Source: SAR324 cluster bacterium
GTDB lineage: Bacteria > SAR324 > XYD2-FULL-50-16
NCBI GenBank assembly: GCA_028282885.1
Contig: JANQGX010000075.1
Location: 1-64,000, forward strand
Length of the DNA stretch: 64,000 bases
Reading direction: 5' to 3'
Each line of letters begins with the position of its first letter. Position 1 is the first letter of the stretch. The position numbers and the translations under genes are program-made. The notes beneath the pieces were generated by a model. It did not search any database. It was not told where the DNA came from and worked only from the letters and a program-made list of their open reading frames with translations. This document shows, one piece after another, positions 51,717 through 59,881 of this stretch.

Positions 51717-54647
51717 TTGATTATTCTCTCAAACCCGATTATACCAGGAAAACGCATTTACCCAGTGGATCAAACAATGTCAAGTGGAAAAAAAGGACTT
51801 TCTTTTAAATCTTCATTCTTTAAAACATCCGATGAAACCCCCACAGTCTGGGACACAATTGAATGGGAAACCCGTGAGAGCGCTATCACATCAGCGGAAG
51901 GCAACGTCGTCTTCCAAATGAAGGATGTTGAGGTTCCCTCATCCTGGAGTCAACTGGCAACCAACATCGTCGCATCCAAATACTTCAGAAAAGCGGGTGT
52001 TCCTAATGACCGTGGCCATGAATACAGCGTAAAACAGCTCATTTTCAGAGTGGTTGATACCATAACGGATTATGGAAAAGACTCCGGTTATTTCGCGTCA
52101 GACGAAGATGCCTGCAACTTTAAAAATGATCTTCAGTGGCTTCTCCTGCATCAATACTGCGCTTTCAACAGCCCTGTCTGGTTTAATATCGGTCTTCATC
52201 ATAAATATAATATCAAGGGAAACGGCGAGAATTTCGCCTGGGATGGCAAAGACGGCTTTACCAAAATCAAGAATCAATACCATCGACCTCAAGCCAGCGC
52301 TTGTTTTATTCAAAGTGTTGATGATGACCTGAACAGCATTTTCGAACTCACCAAAAACGAAGCCAACCTCTTTAAGTACGGAAGCGGAACCGGCTCGAAT
52401 ATGAGCCGTCTACGAGGATCAAACGAAAGACTCAGCGGGGGAGGTCAAAGTTCCGGATTACTGAGTTTTTTAAAAGTTCTGGATAGCGCAGCAGGTGCCA
52501 TTAAAAGCGGGGGAACAACACGCAGAGCCGCAGTCATGCGCTGCCTTGATGCTGATCACCCTGAAATAATTGATTTTATTGACTGGAAAGTAAAGGAGGA
52601 GCAAAAAGCCCTTGCCCTGATATCCCAAGGATACAGTTCCGATTTTAATGGAGAGGCATACGCCACAATCAGTGGGCAAAACAGTAACAATTCTGTCAGA
52701 CTAACCGACGAGTTCATGAACGCCGTTGAAGACGATAAAGATTGGCAAACAATCAATCGGACGGATGGGAAGGTTTATCAAAGTCATAAGGCCCGCTGGA
52801 TGTTTCAGAAAATCTGTAAAGCGGCCTGGTCATGTGCCGATCCCGGAATACAGTATGACACCACTATTAATGACTGGCACACATGCGCCAACACCTCTCC
52901 TATCAGGTCATCCAATCCCTGTTCCGAATTCATGTTTATCGATGATTCTGCCTGCAATCTGGCCAGCTTGAATCTCGTCAACTTCTTCAAAGACAATGAA
53001 TTCGATGCTGACAAGTTCAAAAAAGCCTGCAGGCTTCTACTGGTTGCACAGGATATCCTCGTAGATTTTGCCAGTTACCCTACGCGTAGAATTGCGAAGA
53101 ACAGCCATGAATTCAGGCCACTGGGTCTAGGCTACGCAAACCTGGGAACCTTGGTCATGATGCACGGCTATCCCTATGACAGTCCTAACGGTCGGGCAAT
53201 TGCCGGTCTGGTAACTGCTATCATGACAGGGCACGCTTATGAAGTCAGTGCGGAACTCGCCCAGCATTTAGGCCCCTTTAAGGGCTATGCGGAGAATCAG
53301 GAAGTAATGCTTAATGTGATGCAAAAACATCGGGATTCCCTGAAAAAGGATACCTATAATCCGAAGGACAATGAAGCTTCGAAAACCTTGCTGAAAGAAG
53401 CAAAAAACTGCTGGGATAAGGTTTTGACCAGTGGTAAGAAACACGGTTATCGAAATTCCCAGGTTAGCGTGCTTGCGCCAACCGGCACCATCGGTCTACT
53501 TATGGATTGCGCAACAACCGGAGTGGAACCTGCATTTTCATTGGTCATGTGGAAAAAACTTGCCGGCGGAGGCGTTATTCCCATTGTTAATCAAAGCGTG
53601 CCTCACGTCCTCATGCAGCTTGGATATACCGATGAGCAGATCACGGCCATTACTGAATACATAAAGAAGTTTTCCACGATTGAAGGGGCCGAAGATATAA
53701 GCGATGAACATCTGGAGATTTTTGATTGTGCCATGCCGGGTGGTGATGGGAAACGTTCGATAGATCCACTCGGACATGTTAAAATGATGGCAGCTATCCA
53801 ACCTTTTATCAGCGGGGCCATCAGTAAAACAGTTAATATGCCCCATGAGTCTTCAGCAGAAGACATTTATAATATTTATTTCGAATCCTGGAGACTGGGA
53901 TTGAAGGCCATTGCTATCTACCGGGATGGATCCAAAGGTTCCCAGCCTTTAACCACAGTTCCTGATAAAGAGGATAGAGAAAATCTGGATACCATTGCTT
54001 TCCTGAAACAGGAAATCGAAAAACTTGAGAAAAAATACGATGAGAAGTTTGACCAGAAAGTCCTGGACTGGGGTCAATCCAAGCAGCTTCCAGATGAAAG
54101 ACTTGGGAGAACCTGGGAGTTCAAAATTGGCGGGACCAAGGTTTTCCTGAGAAGCGGTGAGAATCCCGATGGCTCATTGGGAGAGATATTTGTTGATCTT
54201 GGCTATAAAGAAGGTTCAACGGTTCGTGCGCTGATGAATCAATTTGCCATTGCCATCTCCTTCAGTCTGCAACACGGCGTACCTCTGGAAAAGCTTGTGG
54301 AACGATTCTCTTTTACCAAGTTTGAACCCCACGGATATGTTGAAGGGCACCCCTATTTGAAAAACGCAACATCTCTGATCGATGCGATTTTTAGAATCCT
54401 GGGTCATACCTATCTTGGCAGAACAGATTTCTTCCAGATCACTCCTCCTACTCTGGAGGAGAGCAGTGCCAAAAAGGGCGGTAACCCCGGCCCGGCTGAT
54501 AATCCCGGTTCTTCTGCTAAAGATTCCAACACCCCGGTGACTACAAATGATCACATGCCTTGCGGTGAATGTGGAGGAATTGAATTCATGAGGACAGGTA
54601 CCTGTTATGTTTGTATTACGTGTGGGGCGAGCCAGGGGTGTAGTTGA
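51717..54647 (+). CDS. nrdJ: Adenosylcobalamin-dependent ribonucleoside-diphosphate reductase (class II)
   Basis: This large reductase makes deoxyribonucleotides with coenzyme B12 and needs no oxygen. The frame from the TTG at 51717 gives 976 residues; the ATG at 51777 gives 956 and may be the true start, as the N-terminus before it is not family-like. The ten-stranded barrel shows ASACFIQSVDDDLNSIF, YGSGTGSNMSRLRG, the catalytic NPCSEFMF with ACNLASLNLVNF, and VSVLAPTGTIGLLMDCATTG. The C-terminus ends in a zinc-ribbon-like CGECGGIEF-(x)n-CYVCITCG and a CSx tail typical of class II enzymes. A Ser/Pro/Gly-rich linker precedes it. It is alone in its transcription unit. Confidence 0.95.
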   Translation: MIILSNPIIPGKRIYPVDQTMSSGKKGLSFKSSFFKTSDETPTVWDTIEWETRESAITSAEGNVVFQMKDVEVPSSWSQLATNIVASKYFRKAGVPNDRGHEYSVKQLIFRVVDTITDYGKDSGYFASDEDACNFKNDLQWLLLHQYCAFNSPVWFNIGLHHKYNIKGNGENFAWDGKDGFTKIKNQYHRPQASACFIQSVDDDLNSIFELTKNEANLFKYGSGTGSNMSRLRGSNERLSGGGQSSGLLSFLKVLDSAAGAIKSGGTTRRAAVMRCLDADHPEIIDFIDWKVKEEQKALALISQGYSSDFNGEAYATISGQNSNNSVRLTDEFMNAVEDDKDWQTINRTDGKVYQSHKARWMFQKICKAAWSCADPGIQYDTTINDWHTCANTSPIRSSNPCSEFMFIDDSACNLASLNLVNFFKDNEFDADKFKKACRLLLVAQDILVDFASYPTRRIAKNSHEFRPLGLGYANLGTLVMMHGYPYDSPNGRAIAGLVTAIMTGHAYEVSAELAQHLGPFKGYAENQEVMLNVMQKHRDSLKKDTYNPKDNEASKTLLKEAKNCWDKVLTSGKKHGYRNSQVSVLAPTGTIGLLMDCATTGVEPAFSLVMWKKLAGGGVIPIVNQSVPHVLMQLGYTDEQITAITEYIKKFSTIEGAEDISDEHLEIFDCAMPGGDGKRSIDPLGHVKMMAAIQPFISGAISKTVNMPHESSAEDIYNIYFESWRLGLKAIAIYRDGSKGSQPLTTVPDKEDRENLDTIAFLKQEIEKLEKKYDEKFDQKVLDWGQSKQLPDERLGRTWEFKIGGTKVFLRSGENPDGSLGEIFVDLGYKEGSTVRALMNQFAIAISFSLQHGVPLEKLVERFSFTKFEPHGYVEGHPYLKNATSLIDAIFRILGHTYLGRTDFFQITPPTLEESSAKKGGNPGPADNPGSSAKDSNTPVTTNDHMPCGECGGIEFMRTGTCYVCITCGASQGCS

Positions 54648-54667
54648 TTTGCTTTGCCAGTGTCAGC

Positions 54668-54706
54668 AGGAGAAAACCCCGGCCATATACTTTGGGGTTT
54701 ACTCCT
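54668..54706. terminator. Hairpin between convergent nrdJ and the acidic-protein gene
   Basis: AGGAG at 54668-54672 pairs with CTCCT at 54702-54706. After one A-A mismatch, AAACCCC (54674-54680) pairs with GGGGTTT (54694-54700), leaving a 13-nt loop. The T-run is absent on the plus strand. The stop codon of the minus-strand gene lies inside the right arm, so the structure probably serves as an end signal for nrdJ. Confidence 0.5.
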
Positions 54707-55169
54707 CTGTATTAACAGACTTCTCCCATTCTCTTAGTTCAGTCTCTTTTTGGGTTCGGTAGTCTTTTAAGATCATCATGTAGTCAATCCCGGCGTTTTT
54801 CAGCGCAAGCTTCAGTTCGATCAACTCTGCATTTTGTTCATCAGCCCTTTCCTGAATAATTCCCTTCAAAACCTGTATCTCTTCTAAGGTCAGGGATGAT
54901 GAAGCATTCTGTTCGTCTTCCGTATCCTGGCCCATCCCTCCTGTCTCCGACAGAAACTCTCCGTCAATTTCACTAAAAAAATCATCTTCATATTTGCTTT
55001 TATACTCGGCCAGGACAGTGCTGATCGTGATTTTCCCGATCCCGTTTAGCTCTTGAACCACTGACAGTTCATCAACAGTCGTTTCCAATAAATCATCAAT
55101 TGTAAAACTGTCCGATTCCATTAGAGAGTTCAAGTGCTTCTCAACAAGTTCCTTTTTCGTTTTCTTCAT
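54699..55169 (-). CDS. Acidic helical protein of unknown function
   Basis: The 156-residue protein is soluble and strongly acidic. A first helical part (KELVEKHLNSLMESDSFTID, then a loop and LNGIGKITISTVLAEYKSKY) resembles small DNA- or RNA-binding helix bundles only in general form. A Gly/Asp/Asn-rich linker (SETGGMGQDTEDEQNASSS) separates it from a long coiled-coil-like helix ending EWEKSVNTEE. The ATG at 55169 lacks a strong ribosome site. I do not recognise the family. It may be a small regulator, but that is a guess. Confidence 0.5.
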   Translation of the reverse strand: MKKTKKELVEKHLNSLMESDSFTIDDLLETTVDELSVVQELNGIGKITISTVLAEYKSKYEDDFFSEIDGEFLSETGGMGQDTEDEQNASSSLTLEEIQVLKGIIQERADEQNAELIELKLALKNAGIDYMMILKDYRTQKETELREWEKSVNTEE

Positions 55170-55811
55170 CGTTTGATCGCCAACCTCATTTATACCAGAT
55201 CAAAAGCAGATATCAGGTAAGAGATGATTTTCAATTCAGGATTCGCATTTTGGGAATGTGCAGATCTCAGCCCAACTTACAGGTCTAACCATCTAAAATC
55301 TTTTCAGGTTTTAATTACAAAACACCGCAAAAATCATCACCTGGATCATCAGGATAAAACTCGTATTGATGATAACCACCGGAAGATCATTGGTTTTGAG
55401 CCTTACATTTGTCTTCCTGCCTTCATCAATCGACCTTTGATTGTTCGAAGCTTCCATCTTTTACCGAACCAATATTCGCAAAAATTGGATTAAATTGCAC
55501 GCACTCTCGATGGTCTCGATACATACAATAACCTTCTTATTGACAGATGTAAATTAGTTTATTACCTTTTTAGGACGTTAAAAAGGACTGCATTTCATGA
55601 AGTAGTGCAGTAAGTTATATTGAAATAAGCATAGGAACCAAAACCTTATGCTGATTTTTAAACAGGATAAAGCTTTTATCCAGCGTATTGATCCCAGAAA
55701 CCCCACCCACCAAAACAGGTAATCTGCTCATCATTTGTTATGGGTCGGTTGAGCGCATCTGAATTGCGTTAAATAAAAGCACAATTAATATCATGGAGGA
55801 TAATAGATAAG
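55170..55811. other. Long divergent intergenic region with tandem hairpins
   Basis: These 642 bases lie between two divergent genes. No ORF has a credible start. Two hairpins follow each other at 55565-55586 (8-bp stem CCTTTTTA with TAAAAAGG, 6-nt loop) and 55587-55611 (ACTGCA with TGCAGT, 13-nt loop holding the small palindrome TTCATGAA). TTGACA at 55540-55545 has no good -10. GGAGG lies 12 bases before the next ATG. It is probably a long 5' leader or regulatory region for the Etf oxidoreductase. Confidence 0.4.
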
Positions 55812-57872
55812 ATGTCACATGCACTGATCCCACCGGCACAATACTCTTTCCTTGGTCTTCCCACGATTGTCATATCCTTTATTATTACTCTTGCAGGAAC
55901 AGCAACTTTCGTTTTTTTGATTTACAAACGATTGGTCCCGCTGTTTGGTGCAGCGCCGGATAATACAAGACTGGAAAGGATTCCGGAAAGAATTGTCAAC
56001 ACCCTGAAAATCTGGTTGGCCCAATACCGGCAACCCAGATATATGTTTGCGGGTATATTGCACATTGCCATATTTTTTGGCTTTTTGATTCTGTTGATTC
56101 GAACTGCATCCCTGGTTGTTATCGGATTTTGGGCGGATTTCGGAATTCCGGGATTCACATCTGGTCCCTACGTCATCATAAAGGATTATGCAGCCACGAT
56201 TGTATTGATTGCCTGTGTGATTGCTGCGGTCAGAAGAGGTATTTTCACACCTGAAAGATATAAAGTACCGGAAAAATATGGACATGATCATACCAAGGAA
56301 GCGGTTTTCGTTTTAGCGGTCATATCAACCCTGATGCTTTCGGAAAGCCTGTTTGAAGCAGCCTTGATTGCGGCGGAGATGCAAAAGGGAGGACACGTCA
56401 CATATGCGGCTCCCCTCACCCTGGTCTGGATTTTTGCAAATCTGCTTTCCGAGACTTCAATATCCGCACTGCAGGGAACTCATGTGATCTCTTATATCGT
56501 TCATGACATCTGTTTCTTCTTTTTCGCCTGCTTTTTGCCGTTTGGCAAGCACTTCCACGTTTTCACCTCGATCTTCAATGTCGTATTCATGAGACTTGAT
56601 AAGGGCAATATCAAGCCGGTGCAATATGGTATTTCCGACTCCCAACTGGACGAGCTGGAATCCTTTGGCGTCAAGAAACTTGAAGACTTCACCTGGAAGC
56701 ACATGCTGGATTTTTATACTTGCGCGGATTGCGGGCGATGTTCCGATCACTGTCCGGCTGATGCTGTCGGCAGACCTCTCTCTCCGAGATTTATCACCAT
56801 CAAGGGTAGAGATGCCATTTTCAAAAACTATCCCATTTTCGGCCCCAAACCGGAAAGCGCTTTGTTGATGGAAGGAACATATGAAGAGGATGAGATCTGG
56901 TCATGTACAACCTGTGGAGCTTGCGAACAGGAATGTCCTCTCGGTATTGAATACATTGATAAAATCGTTGACCTGAGAAGGGGCATGGTGGACGAAGGAA
57001 TGGTTCCCCAAACGCTTCAAAAACCATTGAAAGCGCTGGAAAAAAGGGGAAATCCTTGGGGCAAGATGGAGAAGAAACGACTGGAATGGGCTGACAAGGA
57101 GTTTGTCAAAACTTGTGAGGTCAAATCACTGGAGAAAGGAGAAGAAGCCGAAACCCTTTACTTTGTTGACAGTATCTCATCATTCGATGAAAGAATGCAG
57201 GAGATCGCCAGATCTACCTCCCTGATTCTTGATGCGGCAAACGTGGATTTTGGCGTTCTGGGTAAGCTGGAAAGGGATTCGGGAAGTGAGGTTAAGCGAT
57301 TCGGCGAAGAGATGCTATTCCAGGACTTGAAAGAGACCAATTCGGAAGCAATTAAGGAATCGGGTATCAAGAACATTGTTACCGCCGATCCTCATGCTTA
57401 CAATGTATTAAAAAACGATTACAAGGATTTACCTCCTATCGAACATATAACACAAGTGGTCGACAGAAAGATCAGGGAAGGAAAGCTGCAACTGAATCCT
57501 TTGGAGGAAAAGGACAAGGTTTACACCTATCACGACCCGTGTTATTTAGGCCGGCATAATTGCATTTACGATGCCCCCAGGAATGCCATGGATGCTATTC
57601 CAGGACTGACGAGGGTTGATATGCAGAAATGCAGGGATAGATCATTCTGCTGCGGCGGTGGCGGATTGATGCTTTTCTATGAGCCGGAAGAGGAAACCCG
57701 TATGGGTGTGTTACGAGTCGAAATGGCAAAAAAGGCCGGTGCCGATGTCATTGTCACCGCATGTCCGTTCTGCCTGGTCAATATGGAAGATGCGATCAAA
57801 GTGGCCGGCATGGAAGGATCAATGGAGGCCATTGACTTTTCGGAATTGATAGCACGTCAGTTAAAGTCATAA
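55812..57872 (+). CDS. Membrane (Fe-S) oxidoreductase, probable EtfAB:quinone oxidoreductase
   Basis: This 686-residue protein joins a membrane part and a heterodisulfide-reductase-like soluble part. About five N-terminal helices (20-270) resemble the NarI-type cytochrome b unit that binds haem and meets the quinone pool. Then come two 4Fe-4S motifs, CADCGRCSDHCP and CTTCGACEQECPLG. The C-terminal CCG domain holds HDPCYLGRHN, SFCCGGGG and ACPFCLVNM. The first CCG domain lacks its cysteines (LERDSGSEVKRFGEE and TADPHAYNVLKNDY). Directly followed by etfBA, it is best read as the Etf-to-quinone link that collects electrons from acyl-CoA dehydrogenases. Gene order and domains match the EMO-type proteins of syntrophic and sulfate-reducing bacteria. 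Confidence 0.82.
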   Translation: MSHALIPPAQYSFLGLPTIVISFIITLAGTATFVFLIYKRLVPLFGAAPDNTRLERIPERIVNTLKIWLAQYRQPRYMFAGILHIAIFFGFLILLIRTASLVVIGFWADFGIPGFTSGPYVIIKDYAATIVLIACVIAAVRRGIFTPERYKVPEKYGHDHTKEAVFVLAVISTLMLSESLFEAALIAAEMQKGGHVTYAAPLTLVWIFANLLSETSISALQGTHVISYIVHDICFFFFACFLPFGKHFHVFTSIFNVVFMRLDKGNIKPVQYGISDSQLDELESFGVKKLEDFTWKHMLDFYTCADCGRCSDHCPADAVGRPLSPRFITIKGRDAIFKNYPIFGPKPESALLMEGTYEEDEIWSCTTCGACEQECPLGIEYIDKIVDLRRGMVDEGMVPQTLQKPLKALEKRGNPWGKMEKKRLEWADKEFVKTCEVKSLEKGEEAETLYFVDSISSFDERMQEIARSTSLILDAANVDFGVLGKLERDSGSEVKRFGEEMLFQDLKETNSEAIKESGIKNIVTADPHAYNVLKNDYKDLPPIEHITQVVDRKIREGKLQLNPLEEKDKVYTYHDPCYLGRHNCIYDAPRNAMDAIPGLTRVDMQKCRDRSFCCGGGGLMLFYEPEEETRMGVLRVEMAKKAGADVIVTACPFCLVNMEDAIKVAGMEGSMEAIDFSELIARQLKS

Positions 57873-58008
57873 AAAACTCACTCGGGACAAATCCATGAGG
57901 CGGTTAAAGGACTGATCCCAATGGATTTACAAATAACAAAGTGTTAAACAGGACCTTTTCAGGTCTGAAACTTTCATTAGCGCTTAGCTAATCTTTTGGA
58001 GGAACTAT

Positions 58009-58797
58009 ATGGAGATTTTGGTCTGTGTTAAACGTGTCCCCGATAATGAAGAGAATGAGATTGAACTCAACAGCGATGGCAACGATATTGAAAGAGACGA
58101 TCTCGTTTACTCGGTGAACGAATGGGACAATTATGCGGTTGAAGAAGCCATTCAAATGGTGGATGAACATGGAGGAACTGTAACCGTTGTTACCGTGGGT
58201 GATGAAGAGTCAGAAGAAGTTCTGCGCCGTGAAATGGCGATGGGTGCGGAAAAAGGAATTCTGGTTTCGGACGACGCATTTGAGAATTCAGATGGTAAGG
58301 GAATCGCCACCATCCTCAAATCCGTGGTTGAGAAAGGTAACTACGATATCATCATGACAGGAGCTCAAGCAGATGCCGGCGCTGCAGAAGTTGGTGGAAT
58401 GCTGGCTGCAATGCTGGATCTGCCGTATGCATCGTTAGTAAACAAAATCGATGTGGCTGGCGACAAACTCAATGTCGGTCGGGAAGTTGAAGGTGGAGAT
58501 CAGGAGATGAATGAAATCGAACTCCCATGTGTTCTTTCCATACAAACTGGTATCAATGAGCCAAGATATGTGGGCATCAGAGGAATTCGTAAGGTGGCTT
58601 CCGTTGAAATCCCCTCCTTTTCAGCATCCGATCTTGGATTGGCTTCCGACAGTGTCGGTGAAGCCGGTGCCCAGGTAAAAAAGGTGGATTATTTTCTACC
58701 TGACCTCGGAGACGGAGCTGAAATGCTTGAAGGAAGTACAGAAGAGATCATTGATAAACTGATTGAAATGTTAAAAGCAAAAGGAGGACTACAATAA
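58009..58797 (+). CDS. etfB: Electron transfer flavoprotein subunit beta
   Basis: The 262-residue subunit carries AMP or a second FAD and forms the electron transfer flavoprotein with EtfA. Markers are the N-terminal ILVCVKRVPDNEENEIEL, the helix GGTVTVVTVGDEESEEVL and the GAQADAGAAEVGGMLAAML loop. GGAGG lies 6 bases before the ATG. The stop TAA overlaps the etfA ATG by one base (TAATG). It lies 136 bases after the membrane oxidoreductase on the same strand. Confidence 0.95.
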   Translation: MEILVCVKRVPDNEENEIELNSDGNDIERDDLVYSVNEWDNYAVEEAIQMVDEHGGTVTVVTVGDEESEEVLRREMAMGAEKGILVSDDAFENSDGKGIATILKSVVEKGNYDIIMTGAQADAGAAEVGGMLAAMLDLPYASLVNKIDVAGDKLNVGREVEGGDQEMNEIELPCVLSIQTGINEPRYVGIRGIRKVASVEIPSFSASDLGLASDSVGEAGAQVKKVDYFLPDLGDGAEMLEGSTEEIIDKLIEMLKAKGGLQ

Positions 58798-59765
58798 TGG
58801 CTCAAATTTACGCATATATCGTACATAAGGATGGCGTTGCCGATGACTCCGCACTTGAGCTGATCACGGCGGCACAGAAAATAGATGCAGGCACTGGTGT
58901 AACAGCTATCGTAACCGGCTCCGGTGAAAACCTGGACAGGGTTTGTAACGAAATGGCAGAGTCCTATAAAGAGGTTTATAAAATTGACAACGATGCCTTC
59001 GCCTACCCAAATGCTGAAGTTATCAGAAAAGTCCTGGTAAATATACTCCCGGGCGACTCCATTGTACTGGTTCCCCATAACACCTTTGGAATGGATCTGG
59101 CACCCGGACTCTCCATTAAGATGGACTCCGCATACGCTTCCGATGTTGTGGATGTTGAAGGTATGGACGGCTCGACTCTGAAAATCATTCGCCAGGAGTT
59201 TGGGGGGCAGGTCAGTACTCATGTCAATGTCGATATTTCCGGCGGTGCTGTGATTACAGTTCGCCCTGGCCCCTTTGCGCCTGATGAAAGCAAGGGCGCA
59301 GGTGGACAGGTTGTGGACAAATCCGGCGATATAGGTGACGTATCGGCAAAACGCAAGTATCTGGAAACTGTTGTTCAGGAAGCCGGTGATGTTGATATTA
59401 CCAAGTCTGAAGTACTGGTTTCAGTCGGACGCGGAATCGAGGATGAAGAGAACATCGAAGTCGCCAATGAACTTGCAGAAGCAATGGGCGCAGATGTATC
59501 TTGTTCACGGCCGATTGTTGATGCCAAGTGGCTTGATAAATCGCGTCAGGTTGGTACCTCCGGACAGACGGTTAAACCGAAAGTTTATATGGCTATGGGT
59601 ATCAGCGGTTCTTTCCAGCATTTGGGAGGAATCAAGGGCTCACCGTTCATCGTTGCTGTAAACAAAAACCCGAAAGCGCCTATTTTTCAGGTAGCTGATG
59701 TCGGTATTATAGCTGATATTCTTGAGTTCATGCCCGAATTGACTGAGAAGATAAGCGAAGGCTAA
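58797..59765 (+). CDS. etfA: Electron transfer flavoprotein subunit alpha
   Basis: The 322-residue subunit binds the FAD that shuttles electrons from dehydrogenases. The C-terminal FAD-binding domain is complete: VGRGIEDEENIEVANELAEA, KVYMAMGISGSFQHLGGIKG, and VAVNKNPKAPIFQVADVGII. The N-terminal domain is also typical. AAGGAGG is placed 9 bases before the ATG within the end of etfB. A strong terminator follows after 23 bases, so the oxidoreductase-etfB-etfA unit ends here. Confidence 0.95.
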   Translation: MAQIYAYIVHKDGVADDSALELITAAQKIDAGTGVTAIVTGSGENLDRVCNEMAESYKEVYKIDNDAFAYPNAEVIRKVLVNILPGDSIVLVPHNTFGMDLAPGLSIKMDSAYASDVVDVEGMDGSTLKIIRQEFGGQVSTHVNVDISGGAVITVRPGPFAPDESKGAGGQVVDKSGDIGDVSAKRKYLETVVQEAGDVDITKSEVLVSVGRGIEDEENIEVANELAEAMGADVSCSRPIVDAKWLDKSRQVGTSGQTVKPKVYMAMGISGSFQHLGGIKGSPFIVAVNKNPKAPIFQVADVGIIADILEFMPELTEKISEG

Positions 59766-59788
59766 ATCATTCCCGTGCCAGTTTTATC

Positions 59789-59832
59789 AAAAGCCGTTTG
59801 CCAACTCAATTGAAGCAAACGGCTTTTTTTTT
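59789..59832 (+). terminator. Rho-independent terminator of the etf operon
   Basis: AAAAGCCGTTTGC at 59789-59801 and GCAAACGGCTTTT at 59815-59827 form a perfect 13-bp stem with a 13-nt loop. A run of T residues follows to about 59832. This is the clearest terminator in the window. Confidence 0.9.
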
Positions 59833-59881
59833 AATCCCTTCCTGATGATCATTAAACGGATCACAAGAACAGGAGAAGTGA

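Noticed and set aside
55224..55493. 89-codon open frame in the intergenic region before the Etf oxidoreductase
   Set aside because: No ribosome site, unusual composition and no protein-like pattern; treated as chance.
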